NCBI RefSeq assembly: GCF_900101545.1 | Contig: NZ_FMZU01000017.1 | Coordinates: 62,001 to 126,000 of the forward strand | DNA from: Variovorax sp. CF079 | Lineage (GTDB): Bacteria; Pseudomonadota; Gammaproteobacteria; Burkholderiales; Burkholderiaceae_C | Reading direction: 5' to 3' | Length of the DNA: 64,000 bases | Part shown: positions 1-7,343 of the stretch, in pieces | How positions within the stretch are numbered: position 1 is the first letter of the stretch | How the letters are laid out: the number at the start of each line of letters is the position of its first letter | Notes under the pieces: generated by a model | The model's input: the letters and a program-made list of their open reading frames with translations, nothing else | Databases searched by the model: none | What the model was told of the DNA's origin: nothing | Position numbers and translations under genes: made by a program

Positions 1-847
1 TGAAGCCGTGACCCGCGTGAGCCTCCGCCAGATTGGGGACCAGCGCGAGCGCATGCTTCAAGGCAGCGTTCGCCGGCTCGAACACCTCGGCAGCCAAACC
101 ATCGGAATTCCACAGCTTGCGCCGATGGACCTGGGCCAGTTCCACCCACGCCATCGCATATGCAGGATCGACGCTGAGCGCCTGATTGAGCAACGCCACG
201 CCCTTGTCGACTTCATCGGCCCGGCCTCCCTGCGCCCGCCATCGCGCGGCCAGACAGAGCTGGTAGGCGTCCATGTCGCGCGTGCCACCGATGTCCGCAA
301 GCCGCGCAGGGGTACCCAGCCCCACGCGCAGCACGGGCAGCAATGCCTGCGTCACCAGATTCGAGATCTGATCCTGCACGTCGAATACGCTCGTGAACTT
401 CTCGTCGAACCCGCCGCTCCAGGCGGCGACACCATCGGCGGCATGCAGCAGGCGGGCCGTGGCACGCACCAGATCGCCGCGTCGCTGCAGCGATCCATCG
501 ACGATCCAAGTCACTTCGAGTTCCCTTGCGGCACGCACCGGGTCTTGCATGGGACCGGCGTAGCGCTGCACCGAGCCGGTCGAGCGCACAACCAGCCCGG
601 GTACCGTGGATAGCCTGGCGATCAAACTGTCTGCCATTCCGACTTCAAGCAGCTCGTCCCGGCTTTCTGTCGCCAGTGGCTTGAAGGGCAGTACAGCAAG
701 GGTGGCCGTTGATTGCCCGGCCGGCGGGCGACTCCGGATCCACCAGCCCGCAGCTCCCAATGCTGCAGCCTGCGGCGGTGGGGAAGGCGGTTTCGGAAAC
801 GCCTTCGCTGCCGGTGAACGCAGTCCGAACAGCGCACCGGACCCCAT
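1..847 (-). CDS. TolB-like/TPR regulator, C-terminally cut by window edge and apparently lacking its N-terminal domain
   Basis: Reading the minus strand gives one continuous frame. A proline-rich linker leads to a single hydrophobic segment (AAALGAAGWWI), then a FlgO/TolB-like domain beginning LAVLPFKPL and containing ARELEVTWIVDGSLQRR and VFDVQDQIS, then TPR-like helices (ALLNQALSVDPAYAMAWVELA). This is the C-terminal two thirds of the widespread wHTH-TM-TolB-TPR regulators, or of adenylate-cyclase/TPR proteins. The usual N-terminal DNA-binding or cyclase domain is not encoded upstream: the frame closes near 980, and the antisense strand there codes for part of another protein. I chose the ATG at 845-847, but a start further upstream is possible. 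The gene continues beyond base 1. Family assignment is good; whether the gene is functional is doubtful. Confidence 0.6.
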   Translation of the reverse strand, partial: MGSGALFGLRSPAAKAFPKPPSPPPQAAALGAAGWWIRSRPPAGQSTATLAVLPFKPLATESRDELLEVGMADSLIARLSTVPGLVVRSTGSVQRYAGPMQDPVRAARELEVTWIVDGSLQRRGDLVRATARLLHAADGVAAWSGGFDEKFTSVFDVQDQISNLVTQALLPVLRVGLGTPARLADIGGTRDMDAYQLCLAARWRAQGGRADEVDKGVALLNQALSVDPAYAMAWVELAQVHRRKLWNSDGLAAEVFEPANAALKHALALVPNLAEAHAGHGF

Positions 848-1223
848 CGTCGGAGTGTGGGAGTCAACGGCCACCGGCAAGGACTGCAACACCGGCGCAG
901 TGCTTGCCGGCTTCAAGGGATTGGCCGTGTTCAATAGCGCAGCCACGGCGTCGTTCGACAATTCCCGCCCTCCTACCTCTCAGGGCTCTGCGTTCGGAAC
1001 ATGGAAGCGCGAGGCCGGCGACAACTACAGCTTGACACTGGTGTTCATGCGCTTCAATCCCGACGGCACGCTCGCCGGCACGCAAAAGGCAAAGGTAGTT
1101 CGTACCCTGTCAGCAGATGGCAACAGCTACACAGGCACAGTGGCCGGTCAGATCATCGACACCGCGGGCAATGTGATCTCGTCATACTGCGCAACAGATG
1201 CAGGTTCGCGCGTGAGTTGGTGA
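838..1223 (+). pseudogene. 5'-truncated remnant of a secreted beta-rich hypothetical protein
   Basis: The recognisable part starts at DPIVGVWESTATGKDC and ends at DAGSRVSW. It contains FGTWKREAGDNYSLTLVFMRF and ADGNSYTGTVAGQIIDTAGN, a lipocalin-like arrangement I associate with small exported hypothetical proteins of Betaproteobacteria. Such proteins begin with a signal peptide just before this block. Here the same frame runs upstream without a signal peptide or ATG, and that upstream stretch is simply the antisense of the neighbouring regulator. A GTG at 606 could open the frame but would translate antisense sequence. I read it as a gene that lost its 5' end at a junction near 838. No function is assigned. 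Confidence 0.5.
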
Positions 1224-1272
1224 TCTCCGCCGGAAGGTCCTATCGAACCCGCCACAGAAAAGGAAGAAACAC

Positions 1273-1653
1273 ATGCCCAGCGCCGAAACACTGGAACGCT
1301 TCATCGCCCGCGTCGAAGAGAACGCACATGCCGAAGCCGTCGAGGAGTTCTACGCCCCGAATGCCTCGTTGCAGGAGAACCAGGAAGCGCCGCGCGTCGG
1401 CCGCGACGCGGCCGTGGCACGCGAACGCGCCATGCTGGCCAAGGCCTCGTCGATCTCCTCGACCTGCGTGCGCCCGGTGTTCGTGAACGGCGACCGCGTC
1501 GTCATCCGCTGGATCTTCCACTTCGAGTGGAAGGACGGCACGGCCACGCACATGGAGGAACTCGCCTACCAGCGCTGGGAGGGCGAACGCATCGCCGAGG
1601 AGACCTTCTTCTACGACCCGGCGCAGCGCGTGCCCGTCAAGTCGAAACACTAA
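1273..1653 (+). CDS. NTF2-like / SnoaL-like family protein
   Basis: A 126-residue protein with the small alpha+beta barrel pattern of the NTF2-like superfamily. It opens with the helix ETLERFIARVEENAHAEAVEEFYAP, followed by beta strands ending VIRWIFHFEWKDG and MEELAYQRWEGERIAEETFFYDP. The family contains isomerases, hydrolases and pure ligand-binding proteins. Nothing in the motif pattern or the neighbours identifies a substrate. The ATG follows an AAGGAAGAAA purine-rich stretch that can serve as ribosome binding site. It stands alone, 49 bp after the truncated gene and 98 bp before the zinc-ribbon gene. The family call is firm, the role unknown. Confidence 0.75.
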   Translation: MPSAETLERFIARVEENAHAEAVEEFYAPNASLQENQEAPRVGRDAAVARERAMLAKASSISSTCVRPVFVNGDRVVIRWIFHFEWKDGTATHMEELAYQRWEGERIAEETFFYDPAQRVPVKSKH

Positions 1654-1751
1654 TGCCCAAGTTCCTGCGCAGCGCGTAGGAAGCTGCCGACAGACATGCG
1701 GCAGTCTCTATGGAAAGTGGGGAACCTTGGTTCAATTCAAGGAGTTCCCCC

Positions 1752-2045
1752 ATGTCCGTGGTCTGCGACGTCTGCAGAACCTCCAACCCCAACAGCGCGA
1801 TGTTCTGCGACGGCTGCGCCAGCGCGCTGCGAGGCCTCGCGCCCACCGGCTTCTCCGCGATGGAATGGAGCAAGGGGCCGCGCCTGAACGGCTGGCCGAT
1901 ATCGAACAGGGCACCGCTGCTTGCTGACAGGCAGCCCGGCCGGAAGACCACGGGGTTGCGAACGCGCCTCGGCCTGCTGGCGTTCGCGGTGGGCACCGCC
2001 TCGCTGGCGGGATTCCTGTTCCTCCAGCGCGTTCACATCACGTAG
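1752..2045 (+). CDS. zinc-ribbon protein with C-terminal membrane anchor
   Basis: 97 residues. The N-terminus has two CxxC knuckles (CDVC and CDGC, 12 residues apart), a typical zinc-ribbon, and the C-terminus has one predicted membrane helix (LGLLAFAVGTASLAGFLFL). I start it at the ATG at 1752 because AAGGAG lies 8-13 bases upstream and translation then begins immediately before the zinc-ribbon. A start at 1710 would add an unstructured tail without a better ribosome site. Single-ribbon, single-helix proteins of this kind are small membrane-attached proteins of unknown function. The last 13 bases overlap the end of the convergent prpD-like gene. Confidence 0.6.
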   Translation: MSVVCDVCRTSNPNSAMFCDGCASALRGLAPTGFSAMEWSKGPRLNGWPISNRAPLLADRQPGRKTTGLRTRLGLLAFAVGTASLAGFLFLQRVHIT

Positions 2046-3484
2046 AGATCGACGTACTCGTGCACCGGCAGCGCTTCGAGCGCCTGCTGGTCCAGCGAGA
2101 CGGCGAAGATCGCGTCCTGCTGCTTCTTCGGGAAGCGCCGCGCGAGGTTGGTACGGAACTTGGCTTCCAGCAACGGGATGCCGTCCGCGCGGCGGCGCTT
2201 GTGGCCGATCGGGTACTCGACCACCACTTCCTCCAGCGTCTTGCCGTCCTTGAACTCGATCGTGAGCGCGTTCGCGATGCTGCGCTTCTCGGGGTCGTGG
2301 TAGTCGCGGGTGAACTGCGGGTCCTCCACGCAGGCGATCCTGTCGCGCAGCGCATCGATGCGCGGATCGGCCGCCACCGCGTCTTCGTAGTCGCCGGCAG
2401 TGAGCCGGCCGAAGATCAGCGGCACCGCCACCATGTACTGGATGCAGTGATCGCGATCGGCCGGGTTGTCGAGCGGTCCCTTCTTGTCGATGATGCGGAT
2501 GCAGGCCTCGTGCGTGCGGATCGTCAGGCGCTCGATCTCCTCCACCGTCCTGCCGGCCTTCTTCAGCTGCGCATGCAGCGTCATCGCGGCCTCTACCGCC
2601 GTCTGGCTGTGGAACTCGGCCGGAAAGCTGATCTTGAACAGCACGTGCTCCATCACGTAAGAGCCGTAGGGCCGCTGGAACTTGAAGGGCTGGCCCTTGA
2701 ACAGCACGTCGTAGAAGCCCCAGCCCTTGGCCGTCAGCACGCTCGGGTAGCCCATCTCGCCGGTCTTCGCGATCAGCGCCAGGCGCACCGCGCGGCTGGT
2801 GGCGTCGCCGGCGGCCCAGCTCTTGCGGCTGCCGGTGTTGGGCGCGTGGCGGTAGGTGCGCAGCGACTGGCCGTCGACCCAGGCCAGCGACACCGCATTG
2901 ACGATCTCGTCGCGCGAAAGGCCGAGCATCTGCGCCACCACCGCGGTCGAGGCCACCTTGACCAGCACCACGTGGTCGAGCCCGACCTGGTTGAAGCTGT
3001 TCTCCAGCGCGATGCAGCCCTGGATCTCGTGCGCCTTGATCATGGCGGTGAGCACGTCCTTCATCGTCAAGGGCTTCTTGCCGGCGGCCACCGCGTTGCG
3101 GCTGAGCCAGTCGGCCGTGGCGAGGATGCCGCCCAGGTTGTCACTCGGATGGCCCCATTCAGCCGCGAGCCAGGTGTCGTTGAAGTCGAGCCAGCGGATC
3201 ATGGCGCCGATGTTGAAGGCCGCCTGCACCGGATCGAGCTGATGCTGCGTGCCCGGCACCCGGGCGCCGTGTGGCACCACCGTGCCGGACACGACGGGGC
3301 CGAGCAGCTTGGTGCAGGCCGGGTACTCGAGCGCCTCGAGGCCGCAGCCCAGCGTGTCGATCAGGCAGTTGCGCGCGGTCTGGTAAGCCAGCGCGCTGGT
3401 GATTTCGTAGTCGAGCACGTAGTCGACGATGTCGACGAGCACGCGGTCGGGTTCGGGGCGGATGTTGCTGATGGGGGCGGACAT
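2033..3484 (-). CDS. prpD: 2-methylcitrate dehydratase, MmgE/PrpD family
   Basis: 483 residues, the normal size for PrpD. This family dehydrates (2S,3S)-2-methylcitrate to 2-methylaconitate in propionyl-CoA breakdown, in the cytoplasm. Family features include RNCLIDTLGCGLEAL near the N-terminus, WLDFNDTWLAAEWGHPSDNLG, the IKAHEIQGCIALENSFNQVGLDH helix and SFPAEFHSQTAVEAAM in the second half. The gene lies 10 bp downstream of prpC on the same strand, so the two are very likely co-transcribed from the region near 5063. Substrate preference for 2-methylcitrate is inferred from that neighbour, because some MmgE/PrpD proteins act on other citrate-like acids. No prpB (methylisocitrate lyase), acnD or prpF is nearby. 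Confidence 0.93.
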   Translation of the reverse strand: MSAPISNIRPEPDRVLVDIVDYVLDYEITSALAYQTARNCLIDTLGCGLEALEYPACTKLLGPVVSGTVVPHGARVPGTQHQLDPVQAAFNIGAMIRWLDFNDTWLAAEWGHPSDNLGGILATADWLSRNAVAAGKKPLTMKDVLTAMIKAHEIQGCIALENSFNQVGLDHVVLVKVASTAVVAQMLGLSRDEIVNAVSLAWVDGQSLRTYRHAPNTGSRKSWAAGDATSRAVRLALIAKTGEMGYPSVLTAKGWGFYDVLFKGQPFKFQRPYGSYVMEHVLFKISFPAEFHSQTAVEAAMTLHAQLKKAGRTVEEIERLTIRTHEACIRIIDKKGPLDNPADRDHCIQYMVAVPLIFGRLTAGDYEDAVAADPRIDALRDRIACVEDPQFTRDYHDPEKRSIANALTIEFKDGKTLEEVVVEYPIGHKRRRADGIPLLEAKFRTNLARRFPKKQQDAIFAVSLDQQALEALPVHEYVDLYVM

Positions 3485-3494
3485 GGTTCTTTCT

Positions 3495-4652
3495 TCAAAC
3501 GCGTTCTTCGATCGGCACGAAGCGCAGGTCTTCGGGCCCGGTGTAGTTGGCGCTCGGCCGGATGATCTTGTTGTCGATACGCTGCTCGATGATGTGCGCG
3601 GCCCAGCCGCTGGTGCGGGCGATCACGAACAGCGGCGTGAACATCGCGGTGGGCACGCCCATCATGTGGTAACTCACAGCGCTGAACCAGTCGAGGTTGG
3701 GGAACATTTTCTTGGCGTCCCACATCACCGTTTCGAGCCGCTCGGCGATGTCGAACATCTTGGTTGACCCAGCCTCCTGCGACAGCTTCTTCGCGACCCG
3801 CTTGATGACCTCGCTGCGCGGGTCGCTCACGGTGTAGACCGGGTGGCCGAAGCCGATCACCACCTCCTTCGCCTCGACGCGGCGGCGGATGTCGGCCTCG
3901 GCCTCGTCGGGCGAGTCGTAGCGCTTCTGGACTTCGAAGGCCACTTCGTTGGCGCCGCCGTGCTTGGGCCCGCGCAATGCGCCGATGGCGCCGGTGATGG
4001 CCGAGTACACGTCGGAGCCGGTGCCGGCCACCACGCGCGCGGTGAAGGTGGAGGCGTTGAACTCGTGCTCGGCATACAGGTTGAGCGAAGTGTGCATCGC
4101 CCGCTCCCAACTCGCCGTCGGCGCCCTGCCGTGCAGCAGGTGCAGGAAGTGCGCGCCGATCGAGTCGTCGTCGGTCTCGACCTCGATGCGACGCCCCTGC
4201 GTCGACCAGTGGTACCAGTAGAGCAGCACGGAGCCGAGCGAGGCCATCAGACGATCCGCGATGTCGCGCGCGCCGGGCGTGCCATGCTCGTCCTTCTCGG
4301 GCAGCACGCAGCCGAGCGCCGAGACGCCGGTGCGCATCACGTCCATCGGATGCGCGCTCGCCGGCAGGTGCTCCAGCGCTTCCTTCACGCTGGCCGGCAG
4401 GCCGCGCAGCGCCTTGAGCCTGGCCTTGTAGGCACGCAGCTCGGCGGCGGCGGGGAGCTTGCCGTGCACCAGCAGGTGCGCGATCTCCTCGAATTCGCAG
4501 ACCTCGGCGATGTCGAGGATGTCGTAGCCGCGGTAGTGCAGGTCGTTGCCGGTGCGACCCACCGTGCACAGCGCCGTGTTGCCGGCGGTCACGCCCGAGA
4601 GCGCCACGGACTTCTTGGGCTTGAAGCCAGGCTGCAGGGTTTCTTGCGTCAT
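3495..4652 (-). CDS. prpC: 2-methylcitrate synthase
   Basis: 385 residues of the short, type I-like bacterial citrate synthase family. The enzyme condenses propionyl-CoA with oxaloacetate. Visible family signatures are LHYRGYDI near residue 40, the histidine-bearing GPKHGGANE, VIGFGHPVYTVSDPRS and the C-terminal ARTSGWAAHIIEQR arginine segment. The opening GVTAGNTALCTVGRTGNDL is typical of PrpC rather than of the hexameric GltA. The start codon overlaps the stop of the upstream thioesterase by ATGA, and prpD follows after 10 bp, giving a three-gene operon. Control by the divergent ScfR-type regulator is inferred from position and from repeated half-sites in the shared promoter region. Confidence 0.94.
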   Translation of the reverse strand: MTQETLQPGFKPKKSVALSGVTAGNTALCTVGRTGNDLHYRGYDILDIAEVCEFEEIAHLLVHGKLPAAAELRAYKARLKALRGLPASVKEALEHLPASAHPMDVMRTGVSALGCVLPEKDEHGTPGARDIADRLMASLGSVLLYWYHWSTQGRRIEVETDDDSIGAHFLHLLHGRAPTASWERAMHTSLNLYAEHEFNASTFTARVVAGTGSDVYSAITGAIGALRGPKHGGANEVAFEVQKRYDSPDEAEADIRRRVEAKEVVIGFGHPVYTVSDPRSEVIKRVAKKLSQEAGSTKMFDIAERLETVMWDAKKMFPNLDWFSAVSYHMMGVPTAMFTPLFVIARTSGWAAHIIEQRIDNKIIRPSANYTGPEDLRFVPIEERV

Positions 4653-5062
4653 GCGGGTACTTTCATTTCGTTGAGCGGGTCGTGCGCGGCCTCGGCGATC
4701 GGCGACGGCCGGCCTGCCGCGTCGACCGCCACCATCTCGAACACCGCCTCGAGCGCCACCCCGGGCTGGTCTGCGGCCAGGTCGTCGGCGAAACCCGTGA
4801 CGTGGACCGTGAGCGAGCTGCGGCCAACGCGCAGCACCTGCGCATCGAGCGTCAGCACGCTGCCCAGCCGCACCGGCACATGGAACTGCGCATCGCTGCA
4901 GCGCGCCATCACCACGTCGCGCCGCGCGAAGCCGCGCGCGGCCAGGAAGGCGGCCTTCGCCATCAGGTGCAGCGCGTTGCCGCCGAACAGCGTGCCGTAG
5001 TGGTTGGCATGTTCGGGAAACACCACCTCGGTGAGCTGCGCGTGGCGCTTGCGGGTCGTCAT
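4649..5062 (-). CDS. hotdog-fold acyl-CoA thioesterase (YciA/BFIT type)
   Basis: 137 residues starting at the ATG at 5060-5062 (MTTRKRHAQLTEVVFPEHAN). Upstream in-frame ATGs would translate through the promoter and operator region, so I reject them. ANHYGTLFGGNALHLMAKAA is the family's active-site loop and helix, with the Asn-His-x-Gly-x-x-x-Gly-Gly core. These enzymes hydrolyse short to medium acyl-CoAs in the cytoplasm. As first gene of the prpCD operon it may release CoA from propionyl-CoA or a related ester and protect against CoA trapping; that role is inference. It overlaps prpC by 4 bp. Confidence 0.85.
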   Translation of the reverse strand: MTTRKRHAQLTEVVFPEHANHYGTLFGGNALHLMAKAAFLAARGFARRDVVMARCSDAQFHVPVRLGSVLTLDAQVLRVGRSSLTVHVTGFADDLAADQPGVALEAVFEMVAVDAAGRPSPIAEAAHDPLNEMKVPA

Positions 5063-5064
5063 GC

Positions 5065-5155
5065 TTCGCAATTTACGCAACATCCGTCCCATAATGAAGG
5101 ACTGAATTAGCGAATGATTGCGAATGCAGCAGCCTCGAGTTGCGAAGTTTGCGAA
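5065..5155. promoter_or_regulatory. divergent prp promoter with three paired TTGCGAA-type half-sites
   Basis: The region between the thioesterase start (5062) and the scfR start (5166) carries three pairs of a 7-bp word. 5065-5080 reads TTCGCAATTTACGCAA (minus strand TTGCGTA-N2-TTGCGAA). 5108-5124 has TAGCGAA and TTGCGAA 10 bp apart. 5140-5155 reads TTGCGAAGTTTGCGAA, a tandem with 9-bp period. TTGCGAA resembles the TTTGCAAA-type words bound by the RamB/PrpR relatives of the adjacent regulator. I infer operators controlling both directions. The word layout is seen directly; the binding is not. Confidence 0.6.
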
Positions 5156-5165
5156 TCCACGGACG

Positions 5166-6641
5166 ATGAAAAAGACCTTCATGGGCGTACGCCTGCGCCG
5201 CCTGCGCGAAGAGCGCAACCTGAGCCAGGTGGCGCTGGCGCAGCAGTTGGGCCTCTCGCCCAGCTACCTGAACCAGATCGAGCAGAACCAGCGGCCGCTC
5301 ACGGTGGCGGTGCTGCTGCGCATCAGCGCCACGCTGGGCGTGGACGTGCAGGCCTTCTCGGACGACGAGGAAGCGCGGCTCATTGCGGGCATGCGCGAAG
5401 CGCTGGCCGACAACCCCGGTGGCGAGGCCGTGTCGCTCGCCGAGCTGCGCGAACTCGCCACGCAGATGCCGGCGGTCGGCCGCAGCCTGGTCGCGCTGCA
5501 CCGCCGCCAGCGCGAGGCGCTGGAGCGCATCGAGGCGATCGCCGGCGTTCTGGGCGACGGCCGCGACGAACTCGCGCAGTTGCGGCCCATGCCTTTCGAG
5601 GAGGTGCGCGACTTCTTCTTCGCCCACCAGAACCACATCGCACCGCTCGACGATGCGGCCGAGACGCTGGCCGCAGCGTGGCGGCTGCGAGAAGGCAATC
5701 CCGGCGACCGCCTGGCCCGGCGCCTGCTGGAACAACACGACGTGCGCGTGGTGCCGATGGAAAGCTTCGGGCCCGAGGACCAGCGGCGCTACGACCCCGC
5801 GACGCGCGTGCTGCGGCTCTCACCCGATCTCGAGCCCGGGCAGTACGCCTTCCAGATGGCCACGCAGCTCGCCTTTCTGGAGATGGACGACGTTCTGCGT
5901 CAGCTCGTCGAGGCGGCGGCCTTCACCGGCGACACCGCGCGTGAGCTGGCGCGCATCGGCCTGGCCAACTACTTCGCAGGCGCCCTGCTGCTGCCCTACG
6001 GCACCTTCCTCGCGGAGGCCGAGGCGCTGCGCTACGACATCGACTTGCTTGCGCGCCGCTTCGGTGTCGGCTTCGAGACCATCTGCCACCGGCTCAGCAC
6101 GCTGCAGCGGCCCGATGCGCGCGGCGTGCCCTTCTTCTTCGTGCGAGTCGACCGGGCCGGCAACATCTCCAAGCGCCAGTCGGCCACGCATTTCCACTTC
6201 TCGAAGACCGGCGGCACCTGCCCGCTATGGAACGTGTACGAAGCCTTCGCGCAGCCCGGCCGCATCCTGCCGCAGCTCGCGCGCATGCCCGACGGCCGCG
6301 TTTACCTGTGGATCGCGCGCACCGTCTCGCGCGGGCACGGCGGCTGGGGCGCGCCGACCAAGACCTTCTCGATCGGCCTGGGCTGCGACATCAGCCACGC
6401 GCCGCGGCTGGTGTACTCCAAGGGCCTGGACCTGCGCGACCCCGAGGTGCCGACGCCCATCGGCATGGGCTGCAAAGTCTGCGAACGCGCCGCCTGCCCG
6501 CAGCGCGCCTTCCCCTTCCTCGGGCGGCCGCTCGATGTCGACGAGAACCAGAGCCGGTTCGCGCCTTATGCGGTGGCGGAGCTGCGGCCAGCGGGCGCAA
6601 TCGGGACGAGACAGGGTGCTGGCCGCGGCAAAGCCATATAG
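5166..6641 (+). CDS. ScfR family short-chain fatty acyl-CoA-responsive regulator
   Basis: 491 residues from the ATG at 5166. Residues 6-60 are an XRE/Cro helix-turn-helix (RLRRLREERNLSQVALAQQL, then LSPSYLNQIEQNQRPL). A central IrrE/M78-like domain follows, degenerate in its HExxH. The C-terminal DUF2083-type domain carries cysteines in GMGCKVCERAACPQRAFPF. This is the architecture of RamB, PrpR and MccR, which sense short-chain acyl-CoA or related signals and control propionate or acetate metabolism. Its divergent orientation to the thioesterase-prpC-prpD operon makes it the probable local regulator. I reject the start at 5118 because it would place coding sequence over the repeated operator words. 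Confidence 0.9.
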   Translation: MKKTFMGVRLRRLREERNLSQVALAQQLGLSPSYLNQIEQNQRPLTVAVLLRISATLGVDVQAFSDDEEARLIAGMREALADNPGGEAVSLAELRELATQMPAVGRSLVALHRRQREALERIEAIAGVLGDGRDELAQLRPMPFEEVRDFFFAHQNHIAPLDDAAETLAAAWRLREGNPGDRLARRLLEQHDVRVVPMESFGPEDQRRYDPATRVLRLSPDLEPGQYAFQMATQLAFLEMDDVLRQLVEAAAFTGDTARELARIGLANYFAGALLLPYGTFLAEAEALRYDIDLLARRFGVGFETICHRLSTLQRPDARGVPFFFVRVDRAGNISKRQSATHFHFSKTGGTCPLWNVYEAFAQPGRILPQLARMPDGRVYLWIARTVSRGHGGWGAPTKTFSIGLGCDISHAPRLVYSKGLDLRDPEVPTPIGMGCKVCERAACPQRAFPFLGRPLDVDENQSRFAPYAVAELRPAGAIGTRQGAGRGKAI

Positions 6642-6642
6642 T

Positions 6643-6661
6643 TCCTTACCCTTCGTAAGGA
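6643..6661 (+). promoter_or_regulatory. perfect inverted repeat covering the vapB ribosome binding site
   Basis: TCCTTAC (6643-6649), 5-bp spacer, GTAAGGA (6655-6661). It starts one base after the scfR stop codon. The right arm contains the AAGGAG Shine-Dalgarno, ending 9 bases before the vapB ATG. It could be a VapB/VapBC autoregulatory operator, a translational hairpin hiding the ribosome site, or both. Confidence 0.55.
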
Positions 6662-6670
6662 GCTCAAGAA

Positions 6671-6928
6671 ATGGCCGTCGCCACAATGACCAGCAAAGGA
6701 CAGATCACCATGCCGCAGGCCGTGCGCACTGCACTCGGCCTGCGTCCTGGCGCCAAGGTGGATTTTGTCGCCGAGGGTGACGGCTTCAGACTGGTCCCGC
6801 TCAAGACCGATGTCTCTGCTCTCAAGGGCCGCTTTGCTGGACGCGTCGCAAAACCCGTCAGCATCAAGGCAATGAACGACGCCATCGGCGAAGCAGCATC
6901 GGCTCGGCAACGCAAACCCGGCCGGTAG
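6671..6928 (+). CDS. vapB: VapB/AbrB-type antitoxin
   Basis: 85 residues. The N-terminal 45 form a SpoVT-AbrB swapped-hairpin DNA-binding domain (MTSKGQITMPQAVRTALGLR, then PGAKVDFV). The polar C-terminal tail would bind and neutralise the toxin. It lies 6 bp upstream of the PIN-domain gene, the standard antitoxin-first order. Its product should repress its own promoter together with the toxin, and a perfect inverted repeat sits directly upstream. Because the pair starts only 29 bp after scfR on the same strand, readthrough from scfR is possible. Confidence 0.85.
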   Translation: MAVATMTSKGQITMPQAVRTALGLRPGAKVDFVAEGDGFRLVPLKTDVSALKGRFAGRVAKPVSIKAMNDAIGEAASARQRKPGR

Positions 6929-6934
6929 CCTTAC

Positions 6935-7342
6935 ATGATCGGCCTCGACACCAAGGTGCTGGTGCGTTACCTCGCGCAAGACGATCCCAGGCAATCCGCG
7001 AGCGCCACACCCTTCATCGAAACGCGCCTTAGCGAACGTTCGTCCGGCTTCATCAGTCTGGTTGTGCTGGTCGAGCTTTGCTGGGTGCTGGAGCGAATCT
7101 ACAGCGCGACGCCTAGCGAAATCGGCGAAACCATCAGCGACCTTCTGGAGACGCCACGGTTCCACCTGCAGCAGCGTGAAGTCGTCCAACAAGCCGTTCG
7201 CCGCTTTCAAGACAAGAAGGCGGGAAAGGCTGGTTTGGCGGATCTGCTCATCGCGCAGATTGCTTTGGACGAGGGCTGCAGCTCGATCGTCAGCTTCGAC
7301 CGAGGAGCTGTTCGCACGGCGGGCATGACACTGCTCGACTGA
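6935..7342 (+). CDS. vapC: VapC-type PIN-domain ribonuclease toxin
   Basis: 135 residues, the usual VapC length. The acidic metal-binding set of a PIN nuclease is present: Asp5 (MIGLDTKVLVRYL), Glu47 (LVVLVELCW), Asp103 (AGLADLLIA) and Asp122 (IVSFDRG). VapC toxins cleave tRNA or rRNA and stop translation until the antitoxin binds. One oddity is that the near-invariant Asn of the opening DTN motif is Lys7 here, which could weaken or alter activity. The stop codon is one base from the end of the convergent metE. Confidence 0.85.
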   Translation: MIGLDTKVLVRYLAQDDPRQSASATPFIETRLSERSSGFISLVVLVELCWVLERIYSATPSEIGETISDLLETPRFHLQQREVVQQAVRRFQDKKAGKAGLADLLIAQIALDEGCSSIVSFDRGAVRTAGMTLLD

Positions 7343-7343
7343 C

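Noticed and set aside
1684..1704. CTGCCG...CGGCAG hairpin after the NTF2-like gene.
   Set aside because: Only a 6-bp stem and no T-run; too weak to call a terminator.
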